Source: Gammaproteobacteria bacterium (GTDB taxonomy: Bacteria > Pseudomonadota > Gammaproteobacteria > SZUA-152). From it: a DNA stretch of 64,000 bases. Under the pieces are notes generated by a model. That model was not told the origin of the DNA and did no database searches. It saw nothing but the letters and a program-made list of their open reading frames with translations. The stretch covers positions 1-64,000 of the forward strand of contig JAKISS010000008.1 in the NCBI GenBank assembly GCA_021648485.1. Direction: 5' to 3'. The position numbers and the translations under genes are program-made. Below, one piece after another: positions 53,250 to 62,495 of this stretch (position 1 is its first letter; every line of letters starts with the position of its first letter).

Positions 53250-53795
53250 ATGCGTAAATGGCTAAAGGGAGTTTCTCTGTTTGTCATTACCGGCACACTA
53301 ATTGCGGGAGTTTTACTCGCTACGGGTTTTCATGGTGCATTAAATGCAACCAATACTGAATCATTTTGTATTTCCTGCCATGAAATGGGTATTGCTTACG
53401 AAGAATATAAAGATACGGTACATTATAGAAACCGTACTGGCGTGCGGACAACTTGTTCGGATTGTCATGTGCCACGGGATTTTGGCCCCAAGATGGTTGC
53501 TAAAATTCGTGCGGCCAAGGATGTCTGGCATCACCTTATTGGCACCATCGACAGTATGGAAAAATATGAAAACTATCGGCTGATAATGGCTAAAACGGTG
53601 TGGCAAAACATGAAAGAAACGGATTCTCGTGAGTGCCGTGTTTGTCATACTGTGGCATCCATGGACTTTGAAGAGCAGCAAGGGCGTGCCGCACGAAAAC
53701 ATAAAAAGATGACAGAAAAAGGTCAGACCTGTATCGATTGCCACAAAGGCGTGGCACACGAATTACCTGAAGATTTTGATGAAGAAGATGAATAG
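53250..53795 (+). CDS. NapC/NirT-family tetraheme cytochrome c
   Basis: N-terminal TM anchor; CISCH, CSDCH, CRVCH, CIDCH; ESFCISCHEMG and CSDCHVPRDFGPKMVAKIRAAKDVWHHLIGT. Confidence 0.92.
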   Translation: MRKWLKGVSLFVITGTLIAGVLLATGFHGALNATNTESFCISCHEMGIAYEEYKDTVHYRNRTGVRTTCSDCHVPRDFGPKMVAKIRAAKDVWHHLIGTIDSMEKYENYRLIMAKTVWQNMKETDSRECRVCHTVASMDFEEQQGRAARKHKKMTEKGQTCIDCHKGVAHELPEDFDEEDE

Positions 53796-53823
53796 GGTTG
53801 TGTTAATTCGAGGCCACCCAATC

Positions 53824-54486
53824 TTAAATCCATTTTCCAATCCAGCGTTTACTTAAACGTTGCCACAGGCTTTCAGAGTCTTTCTCAAAAACAATTTTGG
53901 GATGAGCACGCACCATAATCCAATCACCACGACTGATTTCATTTTGTAGTTGCCCGGCACCCCAACCTGCATAGCCTGCATAGGTACGCGTCGCAGCGTG
54001 CATTTTGGGCCTGAATGAATGTGTAAAAACATTTTTTCCGGTGGAAAAATAAACGTCATCAGCGATGTGGTGCATGGTCTTTCCTGGTTGCTGGGTGCGC
54101 AGCAATACAAAAATAGCATTGGTGCTTACCGGTCCACCAAGATATAACGGGTCAGTACGTTGCTGTAATTGATGAACCCCGGGGAAAGCCTGTTGCAAAG
54201 GGATGCCCGCTGGCCGATTAATGGCAAGCCCGGTGGCACCCTGTTTGCTGTAATGGGTTAACAGAATAACGGTTTGCTGAAAACTGCTGCCATGCAGCTG
54301 TTCTGTGGCGACAAGAAATACGCCTTCACTTTTTTGGGTGGACGGCGAATGGTACGGTGCCGCATCCGCAAAGGTTGCTGAATACCCACCGATAATGATC
54401 AGCAAGCCAAACAAGATATGCCGAACAGTGTGATTGTGCGTTGTAGCACTCAGCTGGTGGTGTTGTAAGGGCATGACCGCCTCCAA
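53824..54486 (-). CDS. YqgE/AlgH (DUF179) family protein with apparent N-terminal signal/anchor
   Basis: GVFLVATEQLHGSSFQQTVILLTHYSKQGATGLAINRPAG; LYLGGPV; AGYAGWGAGQLQNEISRGDWI; hydrophobic N-terminus ILFGLLIIIGGYSATFADA. Confidence 0.85.
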   Translation of the reverse strand: MEAVMPLQHHQLSATTHNHTVRHILFGLLIIIGGYSATFADAAPYHSPSTQKSEGVFLVATEQLHGSSFQQTVILLTHYSKQGATGLAINRPAGIPLQQAFPGVHQLQQRTDPLYLGGPVSTNAIFVLLRTQQPGKTMHHIADDVYFSTGKNVFTHSFRPKMHAATRTYAGYAGWGAGQLQNEISRGDWIMVRAHPKIVFEKDSESLWQRLSKRWIGKWI

Positions 54487-54580
54487 GCCGCACGGACAAT
54501 CGGGCCAGTGCGTATTACGAGATGAATCATGAGTATAGCGGAAACCTTCTGTGAGCGGGGAACCCGCAGAGGATAAAAAA

Positions 54581-55450
54581 TCATGTAATTTCTACGCTAA
54601 AAGCGCCATTTTGACGAGCCGCTTGTGCCGTATCATTAGAACGTGACATTAATAAGCGGGCATCATCACCCTTGACCCAGGCAGTAACACCAAAACAGAC
54701 GGTGGCCTGTATGCCGGTCTGCTCACTAATCATTATCGTGAAGTTTTTGAGTTGTCCCACCAGTTTGTTGGCCAATGCGACAGCAGCATCTTTGTCGGTT
54801 TCCGGCAAAACAAAAATAAATTGACCCGCGCTTAAATGCCCCACCATATCTGCCCAGCGTATTTGGTCACGCAGCATTTGGCTGACAGCGACAATAACTT
54901 TATCTGCGGCCACCTGACCAGCGGACTGGATAATTTCCTCCAGGTTAATAATGTCCATGGTAACCACTGACAATGGGTTCTGGTAACGGCGACTGCGTGA
55001 GATCAATGGCTCCAATCCTCTGTTGATGGCATGTGTATTAAGCAGGCCGCTCAGGGTATCTACCGTATTGTGTTGTGCCAGTTGCTGCGCCAGCTGATTG
55101 CGATCACTGCGTAGCATTTCTTCTTCACTGATATCAAGATAGCAAACTGTGTACTGGCCATTATTCGGAGGCAGAGGGTAGCGCAGCACACGACGCTGGA
55201 TGCCTGGCTGCGTATAACCCAAAGTAAAGGGGCCGTTATTCACCACGCTACTATCATCCTGATTTATCGAGGTGCTTTTTCCCAATAACGCCAGCTCTGT
55301 GCGCCCGATGCAGTGTCCCGGTGGACACTCCAGCCATGTCGTCAACGTTTTGTTGCACCAGAGCACCAGGCCATCATCATCCGTAATGATAATGGCCATA
55401 GGCGCATTGGCAAGAATGTGTCGGCTGATGTCGAGGCTGGGTTCATCCAT
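54581..55450 (-). CDS. PAS plus degenerate GGDEF domain protein
   Basis: DTLSGLLNTHAINR... with SAGQF at the GGDEF position. Confidence 0.8.
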   Translation of the reverse strand: MDEPSLDISRHILANAPMAIIITDDDGLVLWCNKTLTTWLECPPGHCIGRTELALLGKSTSINQDDSSVVNNGPFTLGYTQPGIQRRVLRYPLPPNNGQYTVCYLDISEEEMLRSDRNQLAQQLAQHNTVDTLSGLLNTHAINRGLEPLISRSRRYQNPLSVVTMDIINLEEIIQSAGQVAADKVIVAVSQMLRDQIRWADMVGHLSAGQFIFVLPETDKDAAVALANKLVGQLKNFTIMISEQTGIQATVCFGVTAWVKGDDARLLMSRSNDTAQAARQNGAFSVEIT

Positions 55451-55775
55451 GCGGCGATACTCCTAAAAGGGTGTATGTATCAGTGTGCCAAAAAATTGGC
55501 GTCATGCGGCGTAACCCATTGATTTTACTGTTATCATTTTTTGGTGCGAAAATTATCAACAGGAACATGGGCTTATCAGCGGTCTTAACCGGTAAACCTT
55601 TAGTGCTTGCTGTCACTAATTGTAGTCTGTTTACGCCTCAAACATTAAAGAATGCTGCCGAAGTAATGAGGTGGCGGGGTATTTTTTACCGCCACAATGC
55701 GTATTCCGCACGCGTTAAAAGAAAGTCGAAAACTGAGACAAAGCGGAAAAGCTATAAAGAGAGAGAAGCCTTGGT

Positions 55776-58610
55776 ATGTCGATAGCAAAACGCATAAAAC
55801 ACAGTGATGACCATCTGGATGTACGGGCGATACGTAAGCGTTTTCTGGCGATTAACCGGGAGCGTTTGCGCCGTGCAGAAGGGGTATTGAGTTGGCGCAA
55901 TCGTGATTTCCTGGAATTATTACCCGTACTATTTCATATCAATCACGCCATGTTGCCCGGTTTCGTATCCAAGCAAACACCTGCCGGAATATCAAATTGG
56001 GCACCTGCCAAAAAAGGTCTGGAAGCGGGTAAGCGCATTGCCAAAAGTTTTGATTATAAAAAAAGGGCTTTAAGAACGTTTGATATTCACTCGATTTTTT
56101 TGATGGGCAGTGTTGGTACTATTGCGCATTCAGAAAAAAGTGATTTTGATGTCTGGGTTTGTCATCGCCCTGGGCTGGATAAAGAACAGTTATTTCAACT
56201 TGCTGAAAAATGTGAGTCGATTGAAGAGTGGGGCACTTCTGTGGGCCTGGAAGTCCATTTTTTTATGATGGACGCAGAAAAATTTCGCAGTGGCAATGTG
56301 GTTGAACTAAGCCATGAAAGCAGTGGCAGCACTCAACATCATTTATTACTGGAAGAGTTCTATCGTACAGGTTTGTTGGTAGCCGGGCGTTACCCTGTAT
56401 GGTGGCTGGTGCCTCCGAACGAAGAAAAAAATTACACAAAATATGTGGCACGACTTATCCGCCAACGTTTTATTCCAGAAAATGAAGTTATTGATTTTGG
56501 TGGATTAAGTGAAATTCCTGCGGAGGAGTTTTTTGGCGCGGCGTTATGGCAAGTTTATAAAAGTATTGATTCACCCTATAAATCTGTGTTGAAAATGCTG
56601 CTGATGGAGGCCTATGCCGCAGAATATCCACACAGTGATTTATTAAGCCTGAGATACAAGCGGGCGATTTACGAGGGTATAAAGGACATGGATATGCTCG
56701 ATCCATATACCATTCTTCTGGAAAAACTGGAAAATTATTTGACCAAACAAAAATCCCCTGAACGTTTGGACGTAGTACGTCGCTGCTTTTATTTCAAAGT
56801 AGAAATGGTTTTGAGCCGCCAATCAAGAATGAACCAGAATTGGCGATGGCGGCGAATGCTCGAATTGGCCGAGGCCTGGCATTGGTCGGAAGGACATATC
56901 GAAATGCTGGACAATCGAAAGTCATGGAACGTACATCAGGTATTAAAAGAGCGCCGGGTATTGGTCGATGAAATAACACACAGCTATATGGCATTATCAA
57001 AATTTGCGCGTACACATTCCGAATTGGCACGTATCGAGCAAAAAGACCTCAATATTCTGGGGCGAAAATTGTATGCGGCATTTGAACGCAAGGCCGGTAA
57101 GATTGAAACCATTAATCGCGGCATTTCTGCCAATATTGTTGAAAGCAATATCACCATCATTCAAAGCAAGGGAAAAAACACTGAGGAATCGTGGAGTTTA
57201 TATCCCGGCATTGTCGATGGACATGAGCCGGGAGGCGCATTAAAGCGCGCACGCAGCATTGTTGAATTACTTGCCTGGTGCCATTTTAACCGTTTGGTTG
57301 GGCTGCGCACTATTATCACATTATTGTTAAGTGATAGTATTTTGGGTTTGAAAGAAACGCGGTCGATTCTGGATGCTTTGCAATCATTGTTCCCTGATGG
57401 TCACTTGCAGGAAACTGGAATTGAGAACTTTAATAACCCTCCTTTGATTGAAAAAGGCTGTTTATTTGTCAACGTGGGTATTGATCCGCTACCACGCCAC
57501 TCCCGACGTGGCACTGACCTGATAAGTGACCAGTCTGATGTGATGAATTACAGTGGTTTTTCATTAAACCTGGCATTGACTTTTGATCTGGTGGTAATCA
57601 CCAGCTGGCAGGAAGTTATCACCTACAAATATGTCGGCATCGAAGGTTTGCTGGATTGTTTATCACAATATATGCGCTGGAATACGGCAGACAATGCGGG
57701 GGAGCCTCCCTCATTACGGGCTTTCAGCTATTCTTCCAGTCATAGCCGGGCTATTGCACAACGCATTGAAGAACTCTATAAAGATGTCGCAGCTACATTT
57801 TCTAATTTAAATAATGGAGGAGGGGCGCGTTATATTTTACAAGTGGAAAAATCCTATTTTTTATTGGAATCAGATGCCAGTGCATTTACTTACACACACC
57901 AGTCCACCTACGAAGATCTATTAAAAATGCTGGCAGCACCGCAGGATACTTTCCGCCCCATTCAAGTAGATCGCCATGCTTTGCTGAATACACCACTGCC
58001 CTCTATTTTGTCGAGGAACCGTACCGGATTTATTCAGATGTTTTATTTTTGCCTAAGCAAAGAAGTGGATGTTTTTGTGCTGGATGAAAATGGTTCCTTG
58101 TTTCATCAGCGTGTACCGTACTTTGAAGATGAAGCACTGGTAAACCATTACAGTCGTTTCTTTGATGCTGTACTAAACCGGCAAAGCTTTTTGTTTCAGG
58201 ATAAAAATGCCAGCTTGATGCTGGATGCCCTGGAAATTTATAAAGTTAAAAAACGGCGATTTAATAAATACAGCTTTAGTCGAAAGACACCAAACATTAA
58301 TCGGCCTCCACGTTATTTTGATGTGCAGGTCATCGGCGATATGGTGGACAAAAATGCTGAATTCACTGTGTATTGCAATGATCAGGAATTTTCGTCGCTG
58401 GATTATGGGAGGCATTTATTCCGGGAAGTCGTGCGTTATGTATTAATACAACGCGACAGTGGTCAGCGCTATCCTGTTTATATTACCGACGTGGATTTAT
58501 CACCGACATTATTAGGTACGCGACGTACGGATAAAATACAAGTTATTGATTATCTGAAATACAAAAAACGCATTGAAGAAAAACTGAACAGGGAGCTTGC
58601 CCAATTATAG
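55776..58610 (+). CDS. cyaA: Class I adenylate cyclase
   Basis: FLMGSVGTIAHSEKSDFDVWVCH; WNVHQVLKERRVLVDEITHSYM. Confidence 0.93.
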   Translation: MSIAKRIKHSDDHLDVRAIRKRFLAINRERLRRAEGVLSWRNRDFLELLPVLFHINHAMLPGFVSKQTPAGISNWAPAKKGLEAGKRIAKSFDYKKRALRTFDIHSIFLMGSVGTIAHSEKSDFDVWVCHRPGLDKEQLFQLAEKCESIEEWGTSVGLEVHFFMMDAEKFRSGNVVELSHESSGSTQHHLLLEEFYRTGLLVAGRYPVWWLVPPNEEKNYTKYVARLIRQRFIPENEVIDFGGLSEIPAEEFFGAALWQVYKSIDSPYKSVLKMLLMEAYAAEYPHSDLLSLRYKRAIYEGIKDMDMLDPYTILLEKLENYLTKQKSPERLDVVRRCFYFKVEMVLSRQSRMNQNWRWRRMLELAEAWHWSEGHIEMLDNRKSWNVHQVLKERRVLVDEITHSYMALSKFARTHSELARIEQKDLNILGRKLYAAFERKAGKIETINRGISANIVESNITIIQSKGKNTEESWSLYPGIVDGHEPGGALKRARSIVELLAWCHFNRLVGLRTIITLLLSDSILGLKETRSILDALQSLFPDGHLQETGIENFNNPPLIEKGCLFVNVGIDPLPRHSRRGTDLISDQSDVMNYSGFSLNLALTFDLVVITSWQEVITYKYVGIEGLLDCLSQYMRWNTADNAGEPPSLRAFSYSSSHSRAIAQRIEELYKDVAATFSNLNNGGGARYILQVEKSYFLLESDASAFTYTHQSTYEDLLKMLAAPQDTFRPIQVDRHALLNTPLPSILSRNRTGFIQMFYFCLSKEVDVFVLDENGSLFHQRVPYFEDEALVNHYSRFFDAVLNRQSFLFQDKNASLMLDALEIYKVKKRRFNKYSFSRKTPNINRPPRYFDVQVIGDMVDKNAEFTVYCNDQEFSSLDYGRHLFREVVRYVLIQRDSGQRYPVYITDVDLSPTLLGTRRTDKIQVIDYLKYKKRIEEKLNRELAQL

Positions 58611-58616
58611 TTTTTT

Positions 58617-59840
58617 CTATTGACCTAATGCTTTTGCCATAAAAAAATGCTTGATTGGTGTGGCACGATCAGAAATATCAAGTCCAATATTGCGTAATTT
58701 ACACAGCCCTGGCATGTCATTACTGAACAGGTTTTTAAATACTCCCATAGCTTCCAGCATCAATAAATTATCGCCACGCCGAGTACGTTCAAAGCTCCGT
58801 AACGTTTTGAAGCTGCCTATGGGTTTGTGCGCCGCATATGCTGTGAGCACGGTATCTGCAAGACATTGTGCGTCCGCAAACCCCAGATTAACCCCTTGTC
58901 CGGCCAGCGGGTGGATAGTATGTGCTGCGTCACCAACCAGGGCGAGGTGAGATTTAACATAGTTTTTTGCATGCTGACCCTTGATAGGAAAACATGCACG
59001 CGGCCCGGCGTGCAAAACCTTTCCCAGTTTTTTCTCAAAAGCAACTTCCAGCTCCTGTTTGAAGGCCGTTTCATCCAGCTCACATAAACGTTCTGCTTCT
59101 TCGGCGCAGGTACTCCAGACAATAGAGCTGATATTGTTTTCGCTTACGGGTAAAAAGGCCAATGGCCCGCTGGGTAAAAATCGTTGCCAGGCGGTATGTT
59201 GATGTGCATGCTCTGTGGTGATACTGGCAACCACAGCGGTTTGTTGATAGTCACTGACTGTAACGCTAATGTCAGCCTGCTGTCGCACCCAGGATTGCCC
59301 GCCGTCAGCACCCACCAGAAGTTCAGCCTGGAGCAGGGTGCCATTATCTAATTGTAGTTTGGTGGAGTCATTGTCGAGCTGAAGACTTACAGGGGTGTTC
59401 GGGCAATAAATATCAATATTGTCAAAAATATGAACTTGCTCAATCAGTGCTTTATTGATAATACGATTTTCAATAATGTGGCCAAGATTGGCTTCGCCGA
59501 TTTCGGCGCTGTCGAAGTGAATGCTGCCATTGCCTCCAGCGTCCCATACATGCATGTCAGTATAAGCGGTGACACGCATTTCGTGCATTGCATTCCATAC
59601 ACCCAGTGTTTTAAAAAAGGCTTGTGAGGCAGGGCTAATCGCACTGACGCGCAGGTCAAAAGAATTGTCAGGCCATTGTGCGGGTGGTTTGTGCCCTTCG
59701 ATGAGGGCAATTCTTAATGTGTTATTACTTTCTATGTGATGACTTAAGGCTAAGGCGCAGGCCACTGCGCTGCCTACCATGCCGCCACCAACAATGACAA
59801 TATCGTATTTTTTAGGTGTTGCCTGTACCGCGCCGATCAT
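58617..59840 (-). CDS. ubiI: FAD-dependent ubiquinone biosynthesis hydroxylase, UbiI-like
   Basis: DIVIVGGGMVGSAVACALA; LVGDAAHTIHPLAGQGVNLGFADAQ; operon order pepP-ubiH-ubiI. Confidence 0.88.
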   Translation of the reverse strand: MIGAVQATPKKYDIVIVGGGMVGSAVACALALSHHIESNNTLRIALIEGHKPPAQWPDNSFDLRVSAISPASQAFFKTLGVWNAMHEMRVTAYTDMHVWDAGGNGSIHFDSAEIGEANLGHIIENRIINKALIEQVHIFDNIDIYCPNTPVSLQLDNDSTKLQLDNGTLLQAELLVGADGGQSWVRQQADISVTVSDYQQTAVVASITTEHAHQHTAWQRFLPSGPLAFLPVSENNISSIVWSTCAEEAERLCELDETAFKQELEVAFEKKLGKVLHAGPRACFPIKGQHAKNYVKSHLALVGDAAHTIHPLAGQGVNLGFADAQCLADTVLTAYAAHKPIGSFKTLRSFERTRRGDNLLMLEAMGVFKNLFSNDMPGLCKLRNIGLDISDRATPIKHFFMAKALGQ

Positions 59841-61078
59841 AACGGCAGCCCTCGCGCCAGCCGGGGCAGTTTACCTGCGATGCCCATGGAATGTCGGGCC
59901 AGCAGATGTTTGAGCGGCGGTACAATGTCGGTGGCGAGCAGCCCCAGGTTGCGCGCCAGCACAAGGGGTGGAAAACGGTTGGAAAAAGTATGTACCAGTG
60001 TGTTGGTAAAACCAATAACTTGCCGATGATCCCGTTCCCGCCATTGCGCGTAAGCTTCAAGTACGGACAATGCGCCAATGTCATCACCTGCATGAAAGGT
60101 ATCAACAATGTTTTGTGCGAGAGCAGCAACGTCACGCAGACCGAGGTTAAATCCCTGACCGGCAATAGGATGCAAGGTGTGTGCGGCATTGCCGACAAGC
60201 GCCAGCCGGGCGCGCACCTGTTCCTGCGCTTGAATCAGTTGCAATGGATAGCTATGACGCTTGCCGACTTTGATAAAACGGCCCAGGCGTTTACCGAAAC
60301 AGGGTTGCAGCTCAGCAAGAAAATCTTCATCGTTCAATCGTAAAAGGTGTTGCGCATTTTCCGGTGAGCGTGTCCATACCAGTGAGCAACGATTGTCCGG
60401 CATAGGTAACAACGCCAATGGGCCATTGCGGGTAAAACGCTCATAGGCAATGTGTCGATGTGATTTTTCCGGTGTGATGTTGGCGATGATGGCGGTCTGT
60501 CCGTAATCATGCGCGGTGGTATGAATGCCCAGCTGGTTGCGAACATGAGAGTTACCTCCATCAGCGGCGACCACCAGTTTGCTGGTAAGTGATTCCGTGT
60601 TGCCATTGTTGTTGTCCGGGCCATGTGTAATGACGACAGTGGCATGATCATCACCCAGTTTTAAATCAGTCAATCTGGCCGGACTCATCAGCGTCAGCTT
60701 ATCGCATTGCTGGAGTTGACCCGTCAGCACTGCACCCAGTTGCTGTGCGGTGGCAACGTACCCCAACGCATCAACTTTTTCCTGCGCGGCATCCAGGCGG
60801 GTAAAACCAAAACGCCCCTGATCGGAGACATGAATGCGTTGGATGCTTGTGGTTTGTGGCGCGATTTTTTCCCACAACCCCATGCCATCAAAAATACGCC
60901 GACTGCCAAAAGATAAAGCGATAGCACGGTCGTCGTAACCCGGCGGGGTTGATTTGTAGAGAGGGACTGCTTCGATCAGTGCAACGCGTAATGCCTGTTT
61001 GGCCAGACTAATGGCCAGACTGGCACCCACCATGCCGCCGCCGATAATGATCAGATCGTAGTCGGTAGTGGTATTCAT
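59837..61078 (-). CDS. ubiH: 2-octaprenyl-6-methoxyphenol hydroxylase UbiH-like
   Basis: DLIIIGGGMVGASLAISLA; LVGNAAHTLHPIAGQGFNLGLRDVAAL. Confidence 0.92.
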   Translation of the reverse strand: MNTTTDYDLIIIGGGMVGASLAISLAKQALRVALIEAVPLYKSTPPGYDDRAIALSFGSRRIFDGMGLWEKIAPQTTSIQRIHVSDQGRFGFTRLDAAQEKVDALGYVATAQQLGAVLTGQLQQCDKLTLMSPARLTDLKLGDDHATVVITHGPDNNNGNTESLTSKLVVAADGGNSHVRNQLGIHTTAHDYGQTAIIANITPEKSHRHIAYERFTRNGPLALLPMPDNRCSLVWTRSPENAQHLLRLNDEDFLAELQPCFGKRLGRFIKVGKRHSYPLQLIQAQEQVRARLALVGNAAHTLHPIAGQGFNLGLRDVAALAQNIVDTFHAGDDIGALSVLEAYAQWRERDHRQVIGFTNTLVHTFSNRFPPLVLARNLGLLATDIVPPLKHLLARHSMGIAGKLPRLARGLPL

Positions 61079-62412
61079 GTCTTTGCCATCAATGCCTCGA
61101 TATCGGCAATGGTCTTGGGCACATCTTTGCTCAATACATCACAGCCGTCTTTGGTGACCAGCACATCATCTTCAATACGAATGCCGATGCCCTGCCATTT
61201 TTTTGCGACCTTGCGTTTGCCCACTGTTGTGCCGGGCGCAATGTACAGGCCGGGTTCCACTGTGAGCACCATGCCGGGTTCCAGTTCACGCCAGGCATCA
61301 CCCACTTTGTAATCACCCACATCATGCACATCCATCCCCAGCCAGTGGCCGGTGCGGTGCATGTAAAACGTGCGGTAAGCCTGTTCTTTAATGAGTGTAC
61401 GCAAATTGCCTTTGAGCAGGCCAAGTTTGATCAATCCCTTGGTGAGTATGCGCACAGCGGCTTCGTGAGGGGCATCCCAGTGATTACCGGGGCGTACTTT
61501 ATCAATCGCAGCCAGTTGCGCATCGAGCACAATTTGATACAGCGCTTTTTGCTCAGGACTGAAACGACCATTAACAGGAAAAGTACGGGTAATGTCGGCA
61601 GCATAGAGTTCGTTTTCGGCACCGGCATCGATGAGCAACAAATCACCATCACGCAGCTCGGCGTTGTTTTCAGTGTAATGCAGGATACAGCCGTTTTCAC
61701 CACCACCCACAATGGGGGTGTAAGCATTAACAAAGTTATGTTGTTTGAAATGGTGCTGAAACTCCGCCTCGATCTCGTATTCCATCTTACCCGGCTGACA
61801 CCGTTGCATGGCACGTTTGTGCGCCTGGGCGGAAATTTTCGCGGCTTTGCGCATGGCGCTGATTTCAGCACGGCTTTTGTACAACCGCATGTCATGCAAC
61901 AGGTGGTCGAGAGCAACAAATTCACTGGGAGTATGCGCACCTGCGCGAGATTGCTCCTTAAGCCGGTTGATCCAGCGGGTGACACGTTGATCGAATTGAG
62001 TATCGCAACCCATGGCGTAATACACACGCTCGCTATGCTCCAGCAGGCCGGGCAGAATATCGTCGATGTCACTAATGGGAAAGGCATCATCCGCACCGTA
62101 GTGCGCCATTGCACCCTCCAGACCAGCGCGACGACCGTGCCAGGTTTCCATTTCCGGGTCGCGTTCACGGCAAAACAGAATCACTTCACCGTGTTTGCGC
62201 TTGGGAATCAGCGCCAGCACGGCATCAGGCTCGTTAAAGCCACTCAGGTAATAAAAGTCACTGTCCTGCCGGTAAGGGTAGTCGGCATCACGATTGCGCA
62301 GTCGTATGGGCGCAGCAGGCAGGATGGCGACGCTGGCCTTGCCCATCATTTGCATCAGGCGTTTACGACGACGGGCAAACTCCGCAGGTTTGATGTGTTG
62401 GTTGGCATTCAT
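61075..62412 (-). CDS. pepP: Xaa-Pro aminopeptidase
   Basis: YPYRQDSDFYYLSGF; LLIDAGAENELYAADITRTFPVNG; HRTGHWLGMDVHDVG. Confidence 0.95.
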   Translation of the reverse strand: MNANQHIKPAEFARRRKRLMQMMGKASVAILPAAPIRLRNRDADYPYRQDSDFYYLSGFNEPDAVLALIPKRKHGEVILFCRERDPEMETWHGRRAGLEGAMAHYGADDAFPISDIDDILPGLLEHSERVYYAMGCDTQFDQRVTRWINRLKEQSRAGAHTPSEFVALDHLLHDMRLYKSRAEISAMRKAAKISAQAHKRAMQRCQPGKMEYEIEAEFQHHFKQHNFVNAYTPIVGGGENGCILHYTENNAELRDGDLLLIDAGAENELYAADITRTFPVNGRFSPEQKALYQIVLDAQLAAIDKVRPGNHWDAPHEAAVRILTKGLIKLGLLKGNLRTLIKEQAYRTFYMHRTGHWLGMDVHDVGDYKVGDAWRELEPGMVLTVEPGLYIAPGTTVGKRKVAKKWQGIGIRIEDDVLVTKDGCDVLSKDVPKTIADIEALMAKT

Positions 62413-62495
62413 TCCACGATTGTAGCGGGGAAGCAGGGGCTGACGCCAATAAGCCTGAACGTGAGGGTCCAGAATCTAAAAATCACGCATCCCGT

